A stretch of DNA of 64,000 nt from Gemmatirosa kalamazoonensis (GTDB taxonomy: Bacteria > Gemmatimonadota > Gemmatimonadetes > Gemmatimonadales > Gemmatimonadaceae), in the NCBI RefSeq assembly GCF_000522985.1, contig NZ_CP007130.1, positions 186,001-250,000 of the forward strand, read 5' to 3'. Position 1 is the first letter of the stretch; each line of letters starts with the position of its first letter. The notes beneath the pieces were generated by a model. It saw only the letters and a list, made by a program, of their open reading frames with translations, was not told the origin of the DNA and made no database searches. Below are positions 56,121 through 64,000 of this stretch, piece by piece. Both the position numbers and the translations under genes were made by a program.

Positions 56121-56843
56121 ATGAAGACGGCGTCAGTCATGCCCGTGGTTGCGACCGTGCTGTGCGCCGCCGCATGTGGAGACAGTCCGACGGCCGTCGC
56201 CACGCCGGCGAAGGTGCGGTTCTTCAACGCGGTGTGGCCCACGCAGGACAAGATTGGTTTCACGACGAACACCCAGTTCGCAGCCGGCTCCGCCCTCGCA
56301 TACTTGCAATCGACGCCGACCTGCTCGACACTCGATGCCGGAACCACGACCTTCGGCATCGGTCTGGCCAACGCGAGCGGTACGGCCTTGAACAGCAACA
56401 CGTTCGTCACGTTGAACGACCAGACCATCACGGACGGCGGCGATTACATCGTCCTCGCGGGCGGCAACATCAATCATCCGTCGGTGGTCCTGCTCGACAA
56501 CAGCTTCTCCGGCACGCTGGGCGCCAACCAGGCGGCCGTTCGTTTCGTGAACCTCGCGGGGGGAAGCGAGGGCCCCGTGGATGTGTCGAAGGGCACGGCC
56601 GGAAGCGGGCCCACGACGGTGGTGCGAGCCAACATGGGATTCCGCGACGCGACGCCCTTCAGCACCGTGACGAGTGGCCCCAATCCTTATACGATCACGT
56701 ACACCGACACCAACCAGCCTCTCGTTTCAGGTAGCGATGCCACGCTCAACCTGCAGGCTGGGACCGTCAACACGATCGTGATCAGTCGCTTGAATCCGCC
56801 AACCGGCAACTTCCAGTTGATCAACGTTCCGCGATGCAACTGA
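56121..56843 (+). CDS. DUF4397-like lipoprotein
   Basis: A 240-residue lipoprotein (lipobox CAAAC near residue 19) with two repeated beta-rich units: KVRFFNAVWPTQDKIGF at about 31 and QAAVRFVNLAGGSEGPVDVS at about 138. This is the pattern of the DUF4397 surface-protein family. ATG 56121 has GGGGAGAA upstream. The coding sequence looks a little less GC-rich than its surroundings. Its last 10 nt overlap the next gene. Probably a cell-envelope protein; role unknown. Confidence 0.7.
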   Translation: MKTASVMPVVATVLCAAACGDSPTAVATPAKVRFFNAVWPTQDKIGFTTNTQFAAGSALAYLQSTPTCSTLDAGTTTFGIGLANASGTALNSNTFVTLNDQTITDGGDYIVLAGGNINHPSVVLLDNSFSGTLGANQAAVRFVNLAGGSEGPVDVSKGTAGSGPTTVVRANMGFRDATPFSTVTSGPNPYTITYTDTNQPLVSGSDATLNLQAGTVNTIVISRLNPPTGNFQLINVPRCN

Positions 56844-57820
56844 CGAGACACGCCACGGCGCTGCTGATTGCATTCGCGTCAGCCGCATGCGCTGGCTCCG
56901 GTCCAATCAGCGAAGCGATCACCCAGCCCACCGTCGGCCTCGATTCGTGCACGGTCGCACGGCCGGATCTGGGCGGCCCGGCGACGCAAGCGGAACTGAG
57001 TCTGTTCGCCTACGACGCCAAAGCGCCGCTCAACCTGCAGAGGGTCGCCGAGAGCACGGCGGGCGGCGTGGAGCTCAGTGGGATCTCGTACGACAGTCCG
57101 GCGGGCGGCCGGGTCACCGGCATACTGGTCGATCCGGTCGATCGCTCGTCTCTGCGGCCGGGCATCATCATCATGCATGGCGCGCCAGGCAGCTCGCGTG
57201 ACGCGTGGCTGATCGACTATGCGCGGAATTACGCAGCCTCCGGTGCCGTGGTGATCGCGATCGACGCGCCGTTCGCTCGACGCACGGGATCGACGTTGCT
57301 GATGACCAGGCAGGATCGCGACGAGCAGATCCAGTTGATGAAGGATCTGCAGCGCGCCGTCGACGTTCTGCGCGCACAGCCCAACGTCGACAAGGATCGC
57401 ATCGCCTTTCTCGGCGTCAGTTACGGCGGCGCGATGGGCGTGCAGTTCGCCGCCATCGAACATCGCATCAAGGCCGTGGCCCTCGTCGTGGCAAACGGCG
57501 GGTGGGTCACGCTGAAGACCCAGCCGAAAGACCTGCCCTCGCTCGCGACGCTGTCCTGTGCCACGCGTGCCGCCTGGTTTCGCGACATGAAGCCCATCGA
57601 GCCGATTCGGTTCATCGGGCTGGCGAAGGGAACGCCGTTGCTGCTGCAGAACGGACGGCTCGACGAGCTCGTGGCGGAGGCCGACGCGCAGTTGCTGCAC
57701 GACGCCGCGCCGGATCCCAAGAAGCTTCTCTGGTACGACGCGGGACACAACCTCACCGCACAGGCCAACCTCGATCGGCACGATTGGTTCGTGCAACAGA
57801 TCGGTCTGGACCCCCGATGA
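56834..57820 (+). CDS. Exported alpha/beta hydrolase
   Basis: A 328-residue lipoprotein (signal ending SAACAG) with an alpha/beta hydrolase fold of the dienelactone hydrolase/peptidase S9-like group. The oxyanion segment is IIIMHGAPGSS; the nucleophile is Ser in FLGVSYGGAMG; the acid is Asp in QNGRLDELV; the base is His in YDAGHNL. It overlaps the preceding gene by 10 nt and the next by 4, so all are likely co-transcribed. Substrate unknown. Confidence 0.8.
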   Translation: MQLTRHATALLIAFASAACAGSGPISEAITQPTVGLDSCTVARPDLGGPATQAELSLFAYDAKAPLNLQRVAESTAGGVELSGISYDSPAGGRVTGILVDPVDRSSLRPGIIIMHGAPGSSRDAWLIDYARNYAASGAVVIAIDAPFARRTGSTLLMTRQDRDEQIQLMKDLQRAVDVLRAQPNVDKDRIAFLGVSYGGAMGVQFAAIEHRIKAVALVVANGGWVTLKTQPKDLPSLATLSCATRAAWFRDMKPIEPIRFIGLAKGTPLLLQNGRLDELVAEADAQLLHDAAPDPKKLLWYDAGHNLTAQANLDRHDWFVQQIGLDPR

Positions 57821-59115
57821 AACGCGTACGAGCGTCGCTGATCGGACTGGTGGTCGCTGCGTCGTGCGGCAGAGAGCCGACGACGCCCGTCACTCAGCCG
57901 GTCACGCCTCCCGCGCAGCAGGAGATGCCGACCACCGGCACCGGCATGCCGGGAATGACGTCGTTCGATCAGCGCGTCCGCGATCTGATGCGGCAGTACG
58001 GCATTCCCGGTGGCGCGGTCGCGCTGGTGCGCGACGGGAAGCTGATCTACGCGCGCGGCTTCGGCTACGCGGACGCCGAGAACAAGACGCCCGTGCAGCC
58101 CGACGCGCTGTTCCGGATCGCGAGCGTGTCCAAGCCGATCACGAGCGCCGCGATCATGAAGCTCGTCGAGGACGGAAAGCTCGGGCTCGACGATCGCGTG
58201 GCGCCGCTCATCGCGGACCTGAAGCCCGCGCCGGGAGCGAAGGTCGATCCGCGGTGGGAGCAGATCACGATTCGCCATCTGCTGAACCACACCGGGGGCT
58301 GGGATCGCGACAAGCCGAATGGCGGATTCGACCCGATGTTTCAGTCGGCGGTCGCCGCGGCCGCCGTCGGCGCGCCCGCACCGGCGTCCGCCGAGACGAT
58401 CATCCGCTACATGAAGGGCATGCCGCTCGACTTCGATCCCGGCACGAAGTGGGCCTACTCGAACTTCGGGTACGACATTCTCGGTCGCGTGATCGAGCGG
58501 TTGAGCGGCATGCCGTACGAGGAGTTCGTGCGCACACGCGTGCTGCAGCCCGCCGGCGCCAATCGCACGCGCGTGGGCAAGACGCGCATGAAGGACGCGC
58601 TCGCGGACGAGGTGAGGTACTACTACCCCGGGGCGGCGCTGAACTGGCCGCTCGTGCCATCCGTCTTCCCGGGCGAGGGCATCGTGCCCGCGAACTACGG
58701 CGGCTACTACCTCGAGGCGACGGACTCACACGGCGGCTGGGTCTCCTCGACGGTCGATCTCCTGCGATTCCTGACCCACGTCGACGGCCGCGCCAGTCCC
58801 GCGGACATTCTCAGCCCGCAGCTCGTCGCCGAGATGACGGGCAGCGGCGCGACGACGTGTCCCGACGGCAGCTGCTATTACGCGGCCGGATGGTGGGTGC
58901 GCCCCGGCCAGGGCGACGCGACCTGGTGGCACGGCGGAGACTATCCCGGTACGAAGGGCATGCTCGTGCGCTCGGCCAACGGCTTCGCGTGGGTCGCGCT
59001 GTTCAACGCCGGTGCGCCTAACAGCCTGGTCAACGAGCTCGATGCCGCGCTCTGGAACGCGCTCGGCGTCATCACGTCGTTTCCGACGCACGACCTGTTC
59101 TCGAGCTTCCGATGA
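57817..59115 (+). CDS. Serine hydrolase, beta-lactamase/esterase family
   Basis: A 432-residue lipoprotein (Cys17) of the class C beta-lactamase-like serine hydrolases. Active-site motifs: SVSK (SxxK nucleophile), YSNFGYD (YxN), and WHGGDYPG (H/KxG equivalent). ATG 57817 overlaps the previous stop. Members act as esterases, D-aminopeptidases or peptidases; true beta-lactamase activity is not implied. A related enzyme follows immediately. Confidence 0.85.
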   Translation: MKRVRASLIGLVVAASCGREPTTPVTQPVTPPAQQEMPTTGTGMPGMTSFDQRVRDLMRQYGIPGGAVALVRDGKLIYARGFGYADAENKTPVQPDALFRIASVSKPITSAAIMKLVEDGKLGLDDRVAPLIADLKPAPGAKVDPRWEQITIRHLLNHTGGWDRDKPNGGFDPMFQSAVAAAAVGAPAPASAETIIRYMKGMPLDFDPGTKWAYSNFGYDILGRVIERLSGMPYEEFVRTRVLQPAGANRTRVGKTRMKDALADEVRYYYPGAALNWPLVPSVFPGEGIVPANYGGYYLEATDSHGGWVSSTVDLLRFLTHVDGRASPADILSPQLVAEMTGSGATTCPDGSCYYAAGWWVRPGQGDATWWHGGDYPGTKGMLVRSANGFAWVALFNAGAPNSLVNELDAALWNALGVITSFPTHDLFSSFR

Positions 59116-59116
59116 C

Positions 59117-60307
59117 ATGAGCCGCGGACGAGCCATCGCCGTCGCGACGTGGGCGGCAGCCGTCATGCTGGCGGCGTGCGGGGCCGGCGATCCTGCCGCA
59201 CCCGACGCGCATGCCGCCCAAAACGCCGACTCGGCCTTCGTGGCCGCGCTGCGCACGCGGCTCGAGACGTCCACGCAAGCCGGCCAGTTCTCCGGGGCCG
59301 TGCTCGTCGTCCGCGACGGCCGCACGCTGTTCGAGGGCGCCTACGGCCTCGCCGATCGGGAGCACGGCGTCCCGAACACGCCGACCACCCGGTTCCGCGT
59401 CGGGTCGATGTACAAGATGCTGACCGCCGTCGCGGCGCTGCAGCTCGTGCAGGCCGGGACGCTGCGCCTCGACGCATCGTTAGGCACGTACCTGCCGGAC
59501 TACCCGAACGCGGAGGTGGCATCGCAGGTGACGCTGCACCACCTGCTCACCCACACCGGCGGCACGGGCGACATCTTCGGGCCGGAGTTCATGGCGCACC
59601 GGTCCGAGCTCCGCGACCCGTCGGACTACCTCCGGCTCTACGGCACGCGCGGCCTGCGGTTCGCGCCGGGGACGCAGTGGGAGTACAGCAACTACGGCTT
59701 CATGCTCCTCGGGGCCGTCGTGGAGCGCGCGTCCGGGACGCGCTACGACGACGTCGTCGCGGCCCGCGTGCTCGGGCCCGCCGGGATGACGGCGACCGGC
59801 ACGGCCCCCGAGGATTCGCTCGTGCCGGGTCGGTCGGCGGGCTACACGCGGCAGCTGGTGCCTAACGCACTCGTGTCGAACGCGCCGACGCTGCCCTACC
59901 GGGGCACGCCCGCGGGCGGCGGGTACTCCACCGTGGGAGACTTCGCGCGCTTCGCCGCCGCGCTCCAGCAGCGCCGACTTCTCGATTCGGCGCACACGAC
60001 GCAGCTCCTCACCGGGAAGATCGCGATCGGCCAGGGAACGCAGTACGCGTACGGGTTCTTCGACCTCGGCGTCGTGGGCGGCCGGCGATTCGTCGGGCAC
60101 GACGGGGGTGCAGCGGGGATGAACGGCGACCTCGAGTTCGAGCCCGACGGCGGGTACGTGATCGTCGCGCTGTCGAACCTCGACCCGCCGGCGGCGCAGC
60201 AGGTGTCGGCCTTCATCCGCAACAGCCTGCCGGCCACGCCCGCGGGCGCCAGCCGTCAGTACGGCGCGGCCGCGATCGGAGTAGGCTGGACGCCCTCGCC
60301 TCAGTAG
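59117..60307 (+). CDS. Serine hydrolase, beta-lactamase/esterase family
   Basis: A 396-residue lipoprotein (lipobox LAAC near residue 21) with SMYK, YSNYGF and GHDGGAAGM active-site motifs. It is related to, but clearly diverged from, the gene just upstream (the two differ in length and loops). ATG 59117 starts one base after the previous stop. It contains three copies of the GCCTAAC/GTTAGGC motif region (59017 in its neighbour; 59479 and 59861 within), unlike the three genes before it in the run, which have only the one near its end. Confidence 0.85.
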   Translation: MSRGRAIAVATWAAAVMLAACGAGDPAAPDAHAAQNADSAFVAALRTRLETSTQAGQFSGAVLVVRDGRTLFEGAYGLADREHGVPNTPTTRFRVGSMYKMLTAVAALQLVQAGTLRLDASLGTYLPDYPNAEVASQVTLHHLLTHTGGTGDIFGPEFMAHRSELRDPSDYLRLYGTRGLRFAPGTQWEYSNYGFMLLGAVVERASGTRYDDVVAARVLGPAGMTATGTAPEDSLVPGRSAGYTRQLVPNALVSNAPTLPYRGTPAGGGYSTVGDFARFAAALQQRRLLDSAHTTQLLTGKIAIGQGTQYAYGFFDLGVVGGRRFVGHDGGAAGMNGDLEFEPDGGYVIVALSNLDPPAAQQVSAFIRNSLPATPAGASRQYGAAAIGVGWTPSPQ

Positions 60308-60312
60308 AGCGA

Positions 60313-60332
60313 CGCGGCGGCGAGCCGCCGCG
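60313..60332 (+). terminator. GC-rich hairpin after serine hydrolase
   Basis: CGCGGCGG, loop CGAG, CCGCCGCG begins 6 nt after the stop at 60307. There is no T tract, so it may stall or stabilise the message rather than act as a classic intrinsic terminator. Confidence 0.4.
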
Positions 60333-60544
60333 CGCTGCGGACGGCCCCGCGGCCCGTCACGGCGCCGGGCCGTGCGAGACGGCGGTCAGGCGAGGTGTTG
60401 CGCGACGGAATCGTCGCGCGACGCGCGAGACGCGCGGCGTCTGCGTGCTGCCTAACGACGTGACTCGGTCGGCGTGCGTGCGGAACGCCGCCACTCGTGA
60501 ACGCGAGCAAGCGCGCCGCCTAACGGTTGTGGAAAACTTCGCTC

Positions 60545-60572
60545 TTGCGGACGCGTCGCAGAGTTGTATTAT
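60545..60572 (+). promoter_or_regulatory. Promoter of structured RNA, copy 2
   Basis: TTGCGG (60545-60550), 16-nt spacer, TATTAT (60567-60572), as in copy 1. The spacer differs from copy 1 at several bases while the boxes are identical. A GCCTAACG motif lies at 60518. Confidence 0.65.
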
Positions 60573-60578
60573 GGCCCT

Positions 60579-60879
60579 GCGCGCGCGGGACGGGTTCCCG
60601 CGAGCGGAAGTCCTCCCGCGGGACGCCGATCGGAGGACAGGTCCGTCGATAGTTTGGCTTCGATGGATGGGTTGTGAGGTCGCTGGACACAACTGCCGGT
60701 TCCGCAGCCGCGGAACGACCTGAGTCGAGCCCGAACGACGAGGGTAAGATCGCCGAACTGACCACGCTCACGGACGCCTAACGGTTTCCGGGAGGTGGCG
60801 CCAAAACGAAGGGCGGCGGTCGCCAGCCAAAAGCGAAGCCCCGCACGCGGTAGCGATACCGCGCGCGGGGCTTCGTCGC
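60579..60879 (+). ncRNA. Unassigned structured small RNA, copy 2
   Basis: Second copy of the sequence at 36801-37101, on the same strand. Conserved helices and loops are as described for copy 1. The middle hairpin is GTTCCGC-AGCC-GCGGAAC here; the loop-GCCTAACG hairpin is CTCACGGA/TCCGGGAG. Unlike copy 1, the frame starting at the TATTATG codon stays open for about 50 codons, so a small protein cannot be fully excluded here. It sits between the exported-hydrolase run and the convergent S9 peptidase gene. Confidence 0.65.
60834..60875 (+). terminator. Terminator hairpin of RNA copy 2
   Basis: An 11-bp stem (60834-60844 with 60865-60875), one A-C mismatch, then a 7-bp stem closed by a GCGA tetraloop (60853-60856). 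It has compensatory differences from copy 1. Confidence 0.65.
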
Positions 60880-60988
60880 GCGAGCGAGTCGCGCACGGGC
60901 CGTTGTCGCACCGTCCCGCGGCCACCGCGTCACACCACGCGTGCAACCTGCGTGTGCTGCCTAACGAGACGCGTCGCGGCATCGGCGC

Positions 60989-62869
60989 TCAGCAGAGGAA
61001 CGACGCGAACGCCTCGTCCGGCTGCGGTGGCTCGATGCGACCCCCCAGCGCGGCGGCCAGAAAGGCCTCGGCCAGCGCGGCGAAGCGCTTCAGGTTCGCC
61101 GGGTGGGCCAGCCCGTGTCCCTCGTTGTCGAAGACCAGGTACTGCACGGGGACACCGCTCCCGCGCAGCGCCTCGACGAGCTGGTCGCTCTCCTGCTGCT
61201 TGACCCGCGGATCGTTCGCGCCATGCACCACGAGCAGCGGGACGCGAATCGATGGCGCGCGGAAGAGCGGCGACTGCGATTTCAGGAACTCCGGGTCGTC
61301 GCCGACGCGCTCGGTCAGCAGCTGCCGCATCGGCTCCCAGTAGGCCGGAATCGCAGCGAGAAAAGTCCGCAGGTCGGAGGGGCCCACGATGTCGACGCCG
61401 CACGCGAACGCGTCCGGCGTCCACGCGAGCGCCGTGAGCACCGCGTAGCCGCCGTAACTACCCCCGAAGATCGCGATGCGCGCCGGATCGGCGTAGCCTT
61501 CGGCGACGGCCCAGTCGCGCGCGTCGAGCAGGTCGGTGCGCATCGCGCCCGCCCACTCGCGATTCCCGGCGTTCAGGAACGCCTTGCCGTAGCCCGTCGA
61601 CCCGCGGAAGTTCACCTGCAGCACCGCGTAGCCGCGATTGGCCAGCCACTGCACGATCGGCTCGTAGCCCCACCGGTCGCGATACCACGGACCGCCGTGG
61701 ACGTAGAGCACCATGGGCAGCCGGCGCGGCGCCGCGCCGACGGGGAGGGTGAGATAGCCCCGGAGTGGGAGACCGTCGCGCGCGGGAAAGGCCACGGGCC
61801 GCATCGGCGCGAGCTCGTACGCGAGGAGCGGCGGCCGACTGCAGAACAGGAACGATGCGCGGTGCCGTGCGCGATCGTACGCGTAGAACTCCTCCGGTCG
61901 CGCATCGTGCCGATACCGCACGATCAGCGTGGCGCCGTCCGCGCTCGCGTCTTCGATCGAGAAGTCGCCGTCGTCGACCACGCGCAGCGCGTCGAGCTCC
62001 TCCGCGAAGCTCGCGGTGAGCGCGGCCCAGACCAGCCGCTCCTTGCAGACGGCCGCGGCGACGACGTCGTGCGTCGCCGGATCGACGAAGACGCGCTCGA
62101 CGTCATACTCGGGATCCTCCAGCACGACCACGCGCTCGGCGGTCGCCAGGTCGTACCGCACGAGCCGATTCGCGTTCGCATCCTTCGCGCTGATCGCGAA
62201 GAGCGCACGATCGTCGGACGAGAACGCGACGAGTCGCGGCGCGCCATCGGCGAAGGCCACCTCGTCGAGCACGCGCCAGGGCGCCGACGCGCCGTCGCGG
62301 ACGCGAATGACGTACGATCCGCCGGCCACTTGCGCGACGGCCGCGCGCACGACGAGCGCGTTGTCGACGAGCCAGGCGATGACGTCGCCCGAGTTCTCCG
62401 TGTCGAGCTCCGCGAGGCCCGCGGCCAGGTTCACCCGATGCACGTCGAGCAGCCGTGGCGTGCGTGCGTTCAGGGTCACGAGCGCCTCCTGCGGGAACCG
62501 CGCGTCGAGGGCGAGCGGCAGTGCGCGCAGGTGCTCGCCCGGCGTCAGGTCGCGCGGGGCGCCGCCCTCGAGGTCGACCTGATAGAGGTGGTAGTTCTCG
62601 TCGCCGGCGCGGTCCTGCAGATACAAGATGTGCCGCCCGTCGCCCTGCCACGTCGCCCACGGCAGCGGACGCACCGGGTCGTGCGCGACGACTCGATCGT
62701 CCCGCGCCCCGATCGTTCGCACCCACACGCTCTGCTTGCCGTCGTGCGGCGCCAGGTAGGCGAGCCGCGCCCCGTCGGGCGACACGCGCGCCGAGTCCCC
62801 CTCCGGGTTGCCGAACAGGGTCTCGCGCGGAATGAGCGGCGGCGGGCACAGCTCGAGTGAAGTCGTCAT
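60989..62869 (-). CDS. S9 prolyl oligopeptidase-family peptidase
   Basis: A 626-residue serine peptidase. The N-terminal half is a beta-propeller (about 15-370). The catalytic alpha/beta hydrolase domain has the nucleophile Ser in GGSYGGYAVL, Asp in GANDPRVK and His in NEGHGLAH. No signal peptide is seen, so it is probably cytosolic and acts on peptides. The start ATG 62869 is five bases from a 20-bp palindrome shared with the divergent TetR gene, so the regulator probably controls it. Confidence 0.9.
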   Translation of the reverse strand: MTTSLELCPPPLIPRETLFGNPEGDSARVSPDGARLAYLAPHDGKQSVWVRTIGARDDRVVAHDPVRPLPWATWQGDGRHILYLQDRAGDENYHLYQVDLEGGAPRDLTPGEHLRALPLALDARFPQEALVTLNARTPRLLDVHRVNLAAGLAELDTENSGDVIAWLVDNALVVRAAVAQVAGGSYVIRVRDGASAPWRVLDEVAFADGAPRLVAFSSDDRALFAISAKDANANRLVRYDLATAERVVVLEDPEYDVERVFVDPATHDVVAAAVCKERLVWAALTASFAEELDALRVVDDGDFSIEDASADGATLIVRYRHDARPEEFYAYDRARHRASFLFCSRPPLLAYELAPMRPVAFPARDGLPLRGYLTLPVGAAPRRLPMVLYVHGGPWYRDRWGYEPIVQWLANRGYAVLQVNFRGSTGYGKAFLNAGNREWAGAMRTDLLDARDWAVAEGYADPARIAIFGGSYGGYAVLTALAWTPDAFACGVDIVGPSDLRTFLAAIPAYWEPMRQLLTERVGDDPEFLKSQSPLFRAPSIRVPLLVVHGANDPRVKQQESDQLVEALRGSGVPVQYLVFDNEGHGLAHPANLKRFAALAEAFLAAALGGRIEPPQPDEAFASFLC

Positions 62870-62873
62870 GATG

Positions 62874-62893
62874 CGAATGTAAAATCACATTCG
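62874..62893. promoter_or_regulatory. Putative TetR operator
   Basis: CGAATGTAAAATCACATTCG: perfect 7-bp arms around AAAATC, in the AT-rich 56-bp gap between the S9 peptidase (minus) and the TetR gene (plus). It is the only such palindrome there. Confidence 0.6.
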
Positions 62894-62925
62894 TGTTACA
62901 GCAAGAGGGCCGTTAGCCTGCAACC

Positions 62926-63582
62926 ATGCACAACAGGACCCCCGATGGCGTGATCGCGCCGCAGCAGCAGCGGAGCCGCGATACGCTGGCCCGCCTCCTC
63001 AAGGCCACGACCGAGGCGCTCGAGACCCACGGGCTCGACGGCGCGACGATCCCGCGCATCGCCGCCGCCGCCGGCGTCGCGCCGGCGAGCATCTATCGCC
63101 GCTTTCGCGACCGGAACGCGCTCGTCCGCGCGGCGCTGGTGGACGCGCTGGAAACGGGCGCCACGGCGCGCCAGACGATGCTGCGCCTCGAGGCGTTCCC
63201 GGATCGCACGCTGGAGGGGGTGGTGCGTGGGCTGGTCGCGATCACGGCGCGGCAGTACCGCGCGCAGCCGGGGCTCATGCGCGCGCTGACGCGCTTCATC
63301 GAGACCGACACCGATGACGAGTTTCGATCGAGGGCCCTGGCGCTCGTCGCGGGGAACTTCCAGGGGATCACGGACCTGCTGCTCGCCTTCCGCGACGAGA
63401 TCGCGGCGCCGGATCCCCGGCGCGCGATCATGTTTGCGCTGCTGACCATGGCCACGGTCATCGAGGTCCGCGCGTTGGAGACGGTGTCGATGTGGCACGA
63501 GCTGATGCCGGTCTCCGACCAGGAGCTCGAGGCCGAAGTGACGAGGACCGTCCTCGCGTATCTCCGGCTTCCAGCCCGTTAG
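62926..63582 (+). CDS. TetR/AcrR-family transcriptional regulator
   Basis: A 218-residue repressor. The N-terminal helix-turn-helix is typical: TLARLLKATTEALETHGLDG, then ATIPRIAAAAGVAPASIYRRF. The rest is a helical ligand-binding domain without recognisable ligand motifs. It is divergent from the S9 peptidase with a shared palindrome, and convergent with a TolC-type gene whose stop is 8 bp from its own. Confidence 0.88.
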   Translation: MHNRTPDGVIAPQQQRSRDTLARLLKATTEALETHGLDGATIPRIAAAAGVAPASIYRRFRDRNALVRAALVDALETGATARQTMLRLEAFPDRTLEGVVRGLVAITARQYRAQPGLMRALTRFIETDTDDEFRSRALALVAGNFQGITDLLLAFRDEIAAPDPRRAIMFALLTMATVIEVRALETVSMWHELMPVSDQELEAEVTRTVLAYLRLPAR

Positions 63583-63590
63583 CCGCCACG

Positions 63591-64000
63591 CTACGGCACC
63601 GAGCGGCCGACCAGCCGACGCAGCTCCGCGCGGGCGACGCGGACGCCGAGCAGCGCGGCGTAGCGATCCGCATCAGCCGTCGCGCGCTCGGCGTCGGCCT
63701 CGGCCCTCGCGCTGACCATCGCCAGCCCGGTGCCGGCACGCTCGCTCGCGATCCGCGCCGCGGCGGCCCGCGCGTCGGCCGCGGCCGAGGCTGCGTCGAG
63801 CAGGCGCTCGGCACGCACGGCCGCCCGCCACGCGCGGCGGACCGCGACGGCCACTTCCTCGTCGACACGCGCCAGGTTCTCGTCAGCGGCGCGGCGGCGC
63901 GCGACGGCCGCCTCGGTCTCGCGGCCGCGACGGCCGAAGTCCCACGCGGTCCAGGCGAACCGCACCCCGCCCGTCCATAGCTGGCGCCCGATGATCGGCG
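63591..64000 (-). CDS. TolC-type outer-membrane efflux protein (partial)
   Basis: C-terminal part of a minus-strand gene that continues past the window edge. The visible part has the TolC-repeat pattern: TAWDFGRRGRETEAAVARRR, then long helices rich in Ala, Arg and Glu (VDEEVAVAVRRAWRAAVRAE), ending YAALLGVRVARAELRRLVGRSVP. TolC proteins are the outer-membrane channel of tripartite pumps; the other parts should lie beyond the window. The neighbouring TetR regulator could be its regulator. Confidence 0.8.
   Translation of the reverse strand, partial: PIIGRQLWTGGVRFAWTAWDFGRRGRETEAAVARRRAADENLARVDEEVAVAVRRAWRAAVRAERLLDAASAAADARAAAARIASERAGTGLAMVSARAEADAERATADADRYAALLGVRVARAELRRLVGRSVP

Noticed and set aside
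1-64000. CRISPR arrays, prophage or insertion sequences
   Set aside because: No regularly spaced direct repeats, no cas, integrase or transposase gene were seen.

Overview
The window is very GC-rich chromosomal DNA, about 70 % GC by eye, with compact genes on both strands. No rRNA, intact tRNA, phage, insertion sequence or CRISPR array was seen. The gene content suggests a soil-type member of the Gemmatimonadota, resembling Gemmatirosa/Gemmatimonas. It includes a large orphan FtsX/MacB-type permease, a Ser/Thr kinase with a C-terminal repeat region, many Tat-exported and lipoprotein hydrolases, PAS/MEDS hybrid kinases and LytS/LytTR pairs. This placement rests on gene content and style only; no marker gene is present.

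Layout. 64-4485 is a minus-strand operon, mtnK-mtnA-aldolase/SDR fusion, that fits salvage of methylthioribose or 5-deoxyribose to DHAP plus an aldehyde. 4.9-9.5 kb holds a small zincin, membrane and outer-membrane proteins of unknown role, and an ArsR/SRPBCC pair with a palindromic operator over the regulator's start codon. 9.6-17.1 kb holds a hybrid MEDS/PAS histidine kinase, oxidoreductases, a ferritin-like protein and an AraC regulator. 17.1-18.2 kb holds a degraded ferritin-like fragment and a VapBC toxin-antitoxin pair. 18.8-27.6 kb has a bacterial myo-inositol oxygenase, a PQQ-type sugar dehydrogenase lipoprotein, a histidine kinase and two damaged genes. 27.7-36.3 kb is mostly secreted or unknown proteins, including a YceI-porin fusion gene split by a frameshift in a CG repeat. 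37.3-43.8 kb carries a zinc ribbon, an ABC-2 exporter, a GH53 galactanase and a PLP decarboxylase. 43.8-55.6 kb has two LytS/LytTR systems, the orphan permease, the Ser/Thr kinase, and an alpha-L-fucosidase next to a zinc alcohol dehydrogenase. 56.1-60.3 kb is a tightly packed plus-strand run of four exported hydrolase or lipoprotein genes. 61-64 kb has an S9 peptidase divergent from a TetR regulator, then the C-terminal part of a TolC-type protein.

The two most unusual signals are non-coding. First, a sequence of about 300 nt occurs twice (about 36.8-37.1 kb and 60.6-60.9 kb). Each copy has the same promoter-like boxes, several hairpins with compensatory changes, and a strong terminator-like hairpin with a GCGA loop. 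It looks like a structured small RNA family that I cannot assign. Second, the heptamer GCCTAAC/GTTAGGC, usually extended to GCCTAACG, appears about 63 times on both strands in genes and spacers. A simple composition estimate predicts roughly six. It also occurs as an inverted pair forming a hairpin and in the loop of a hairpin in both RNA copies, which recalls DNA-uptake-type signals.
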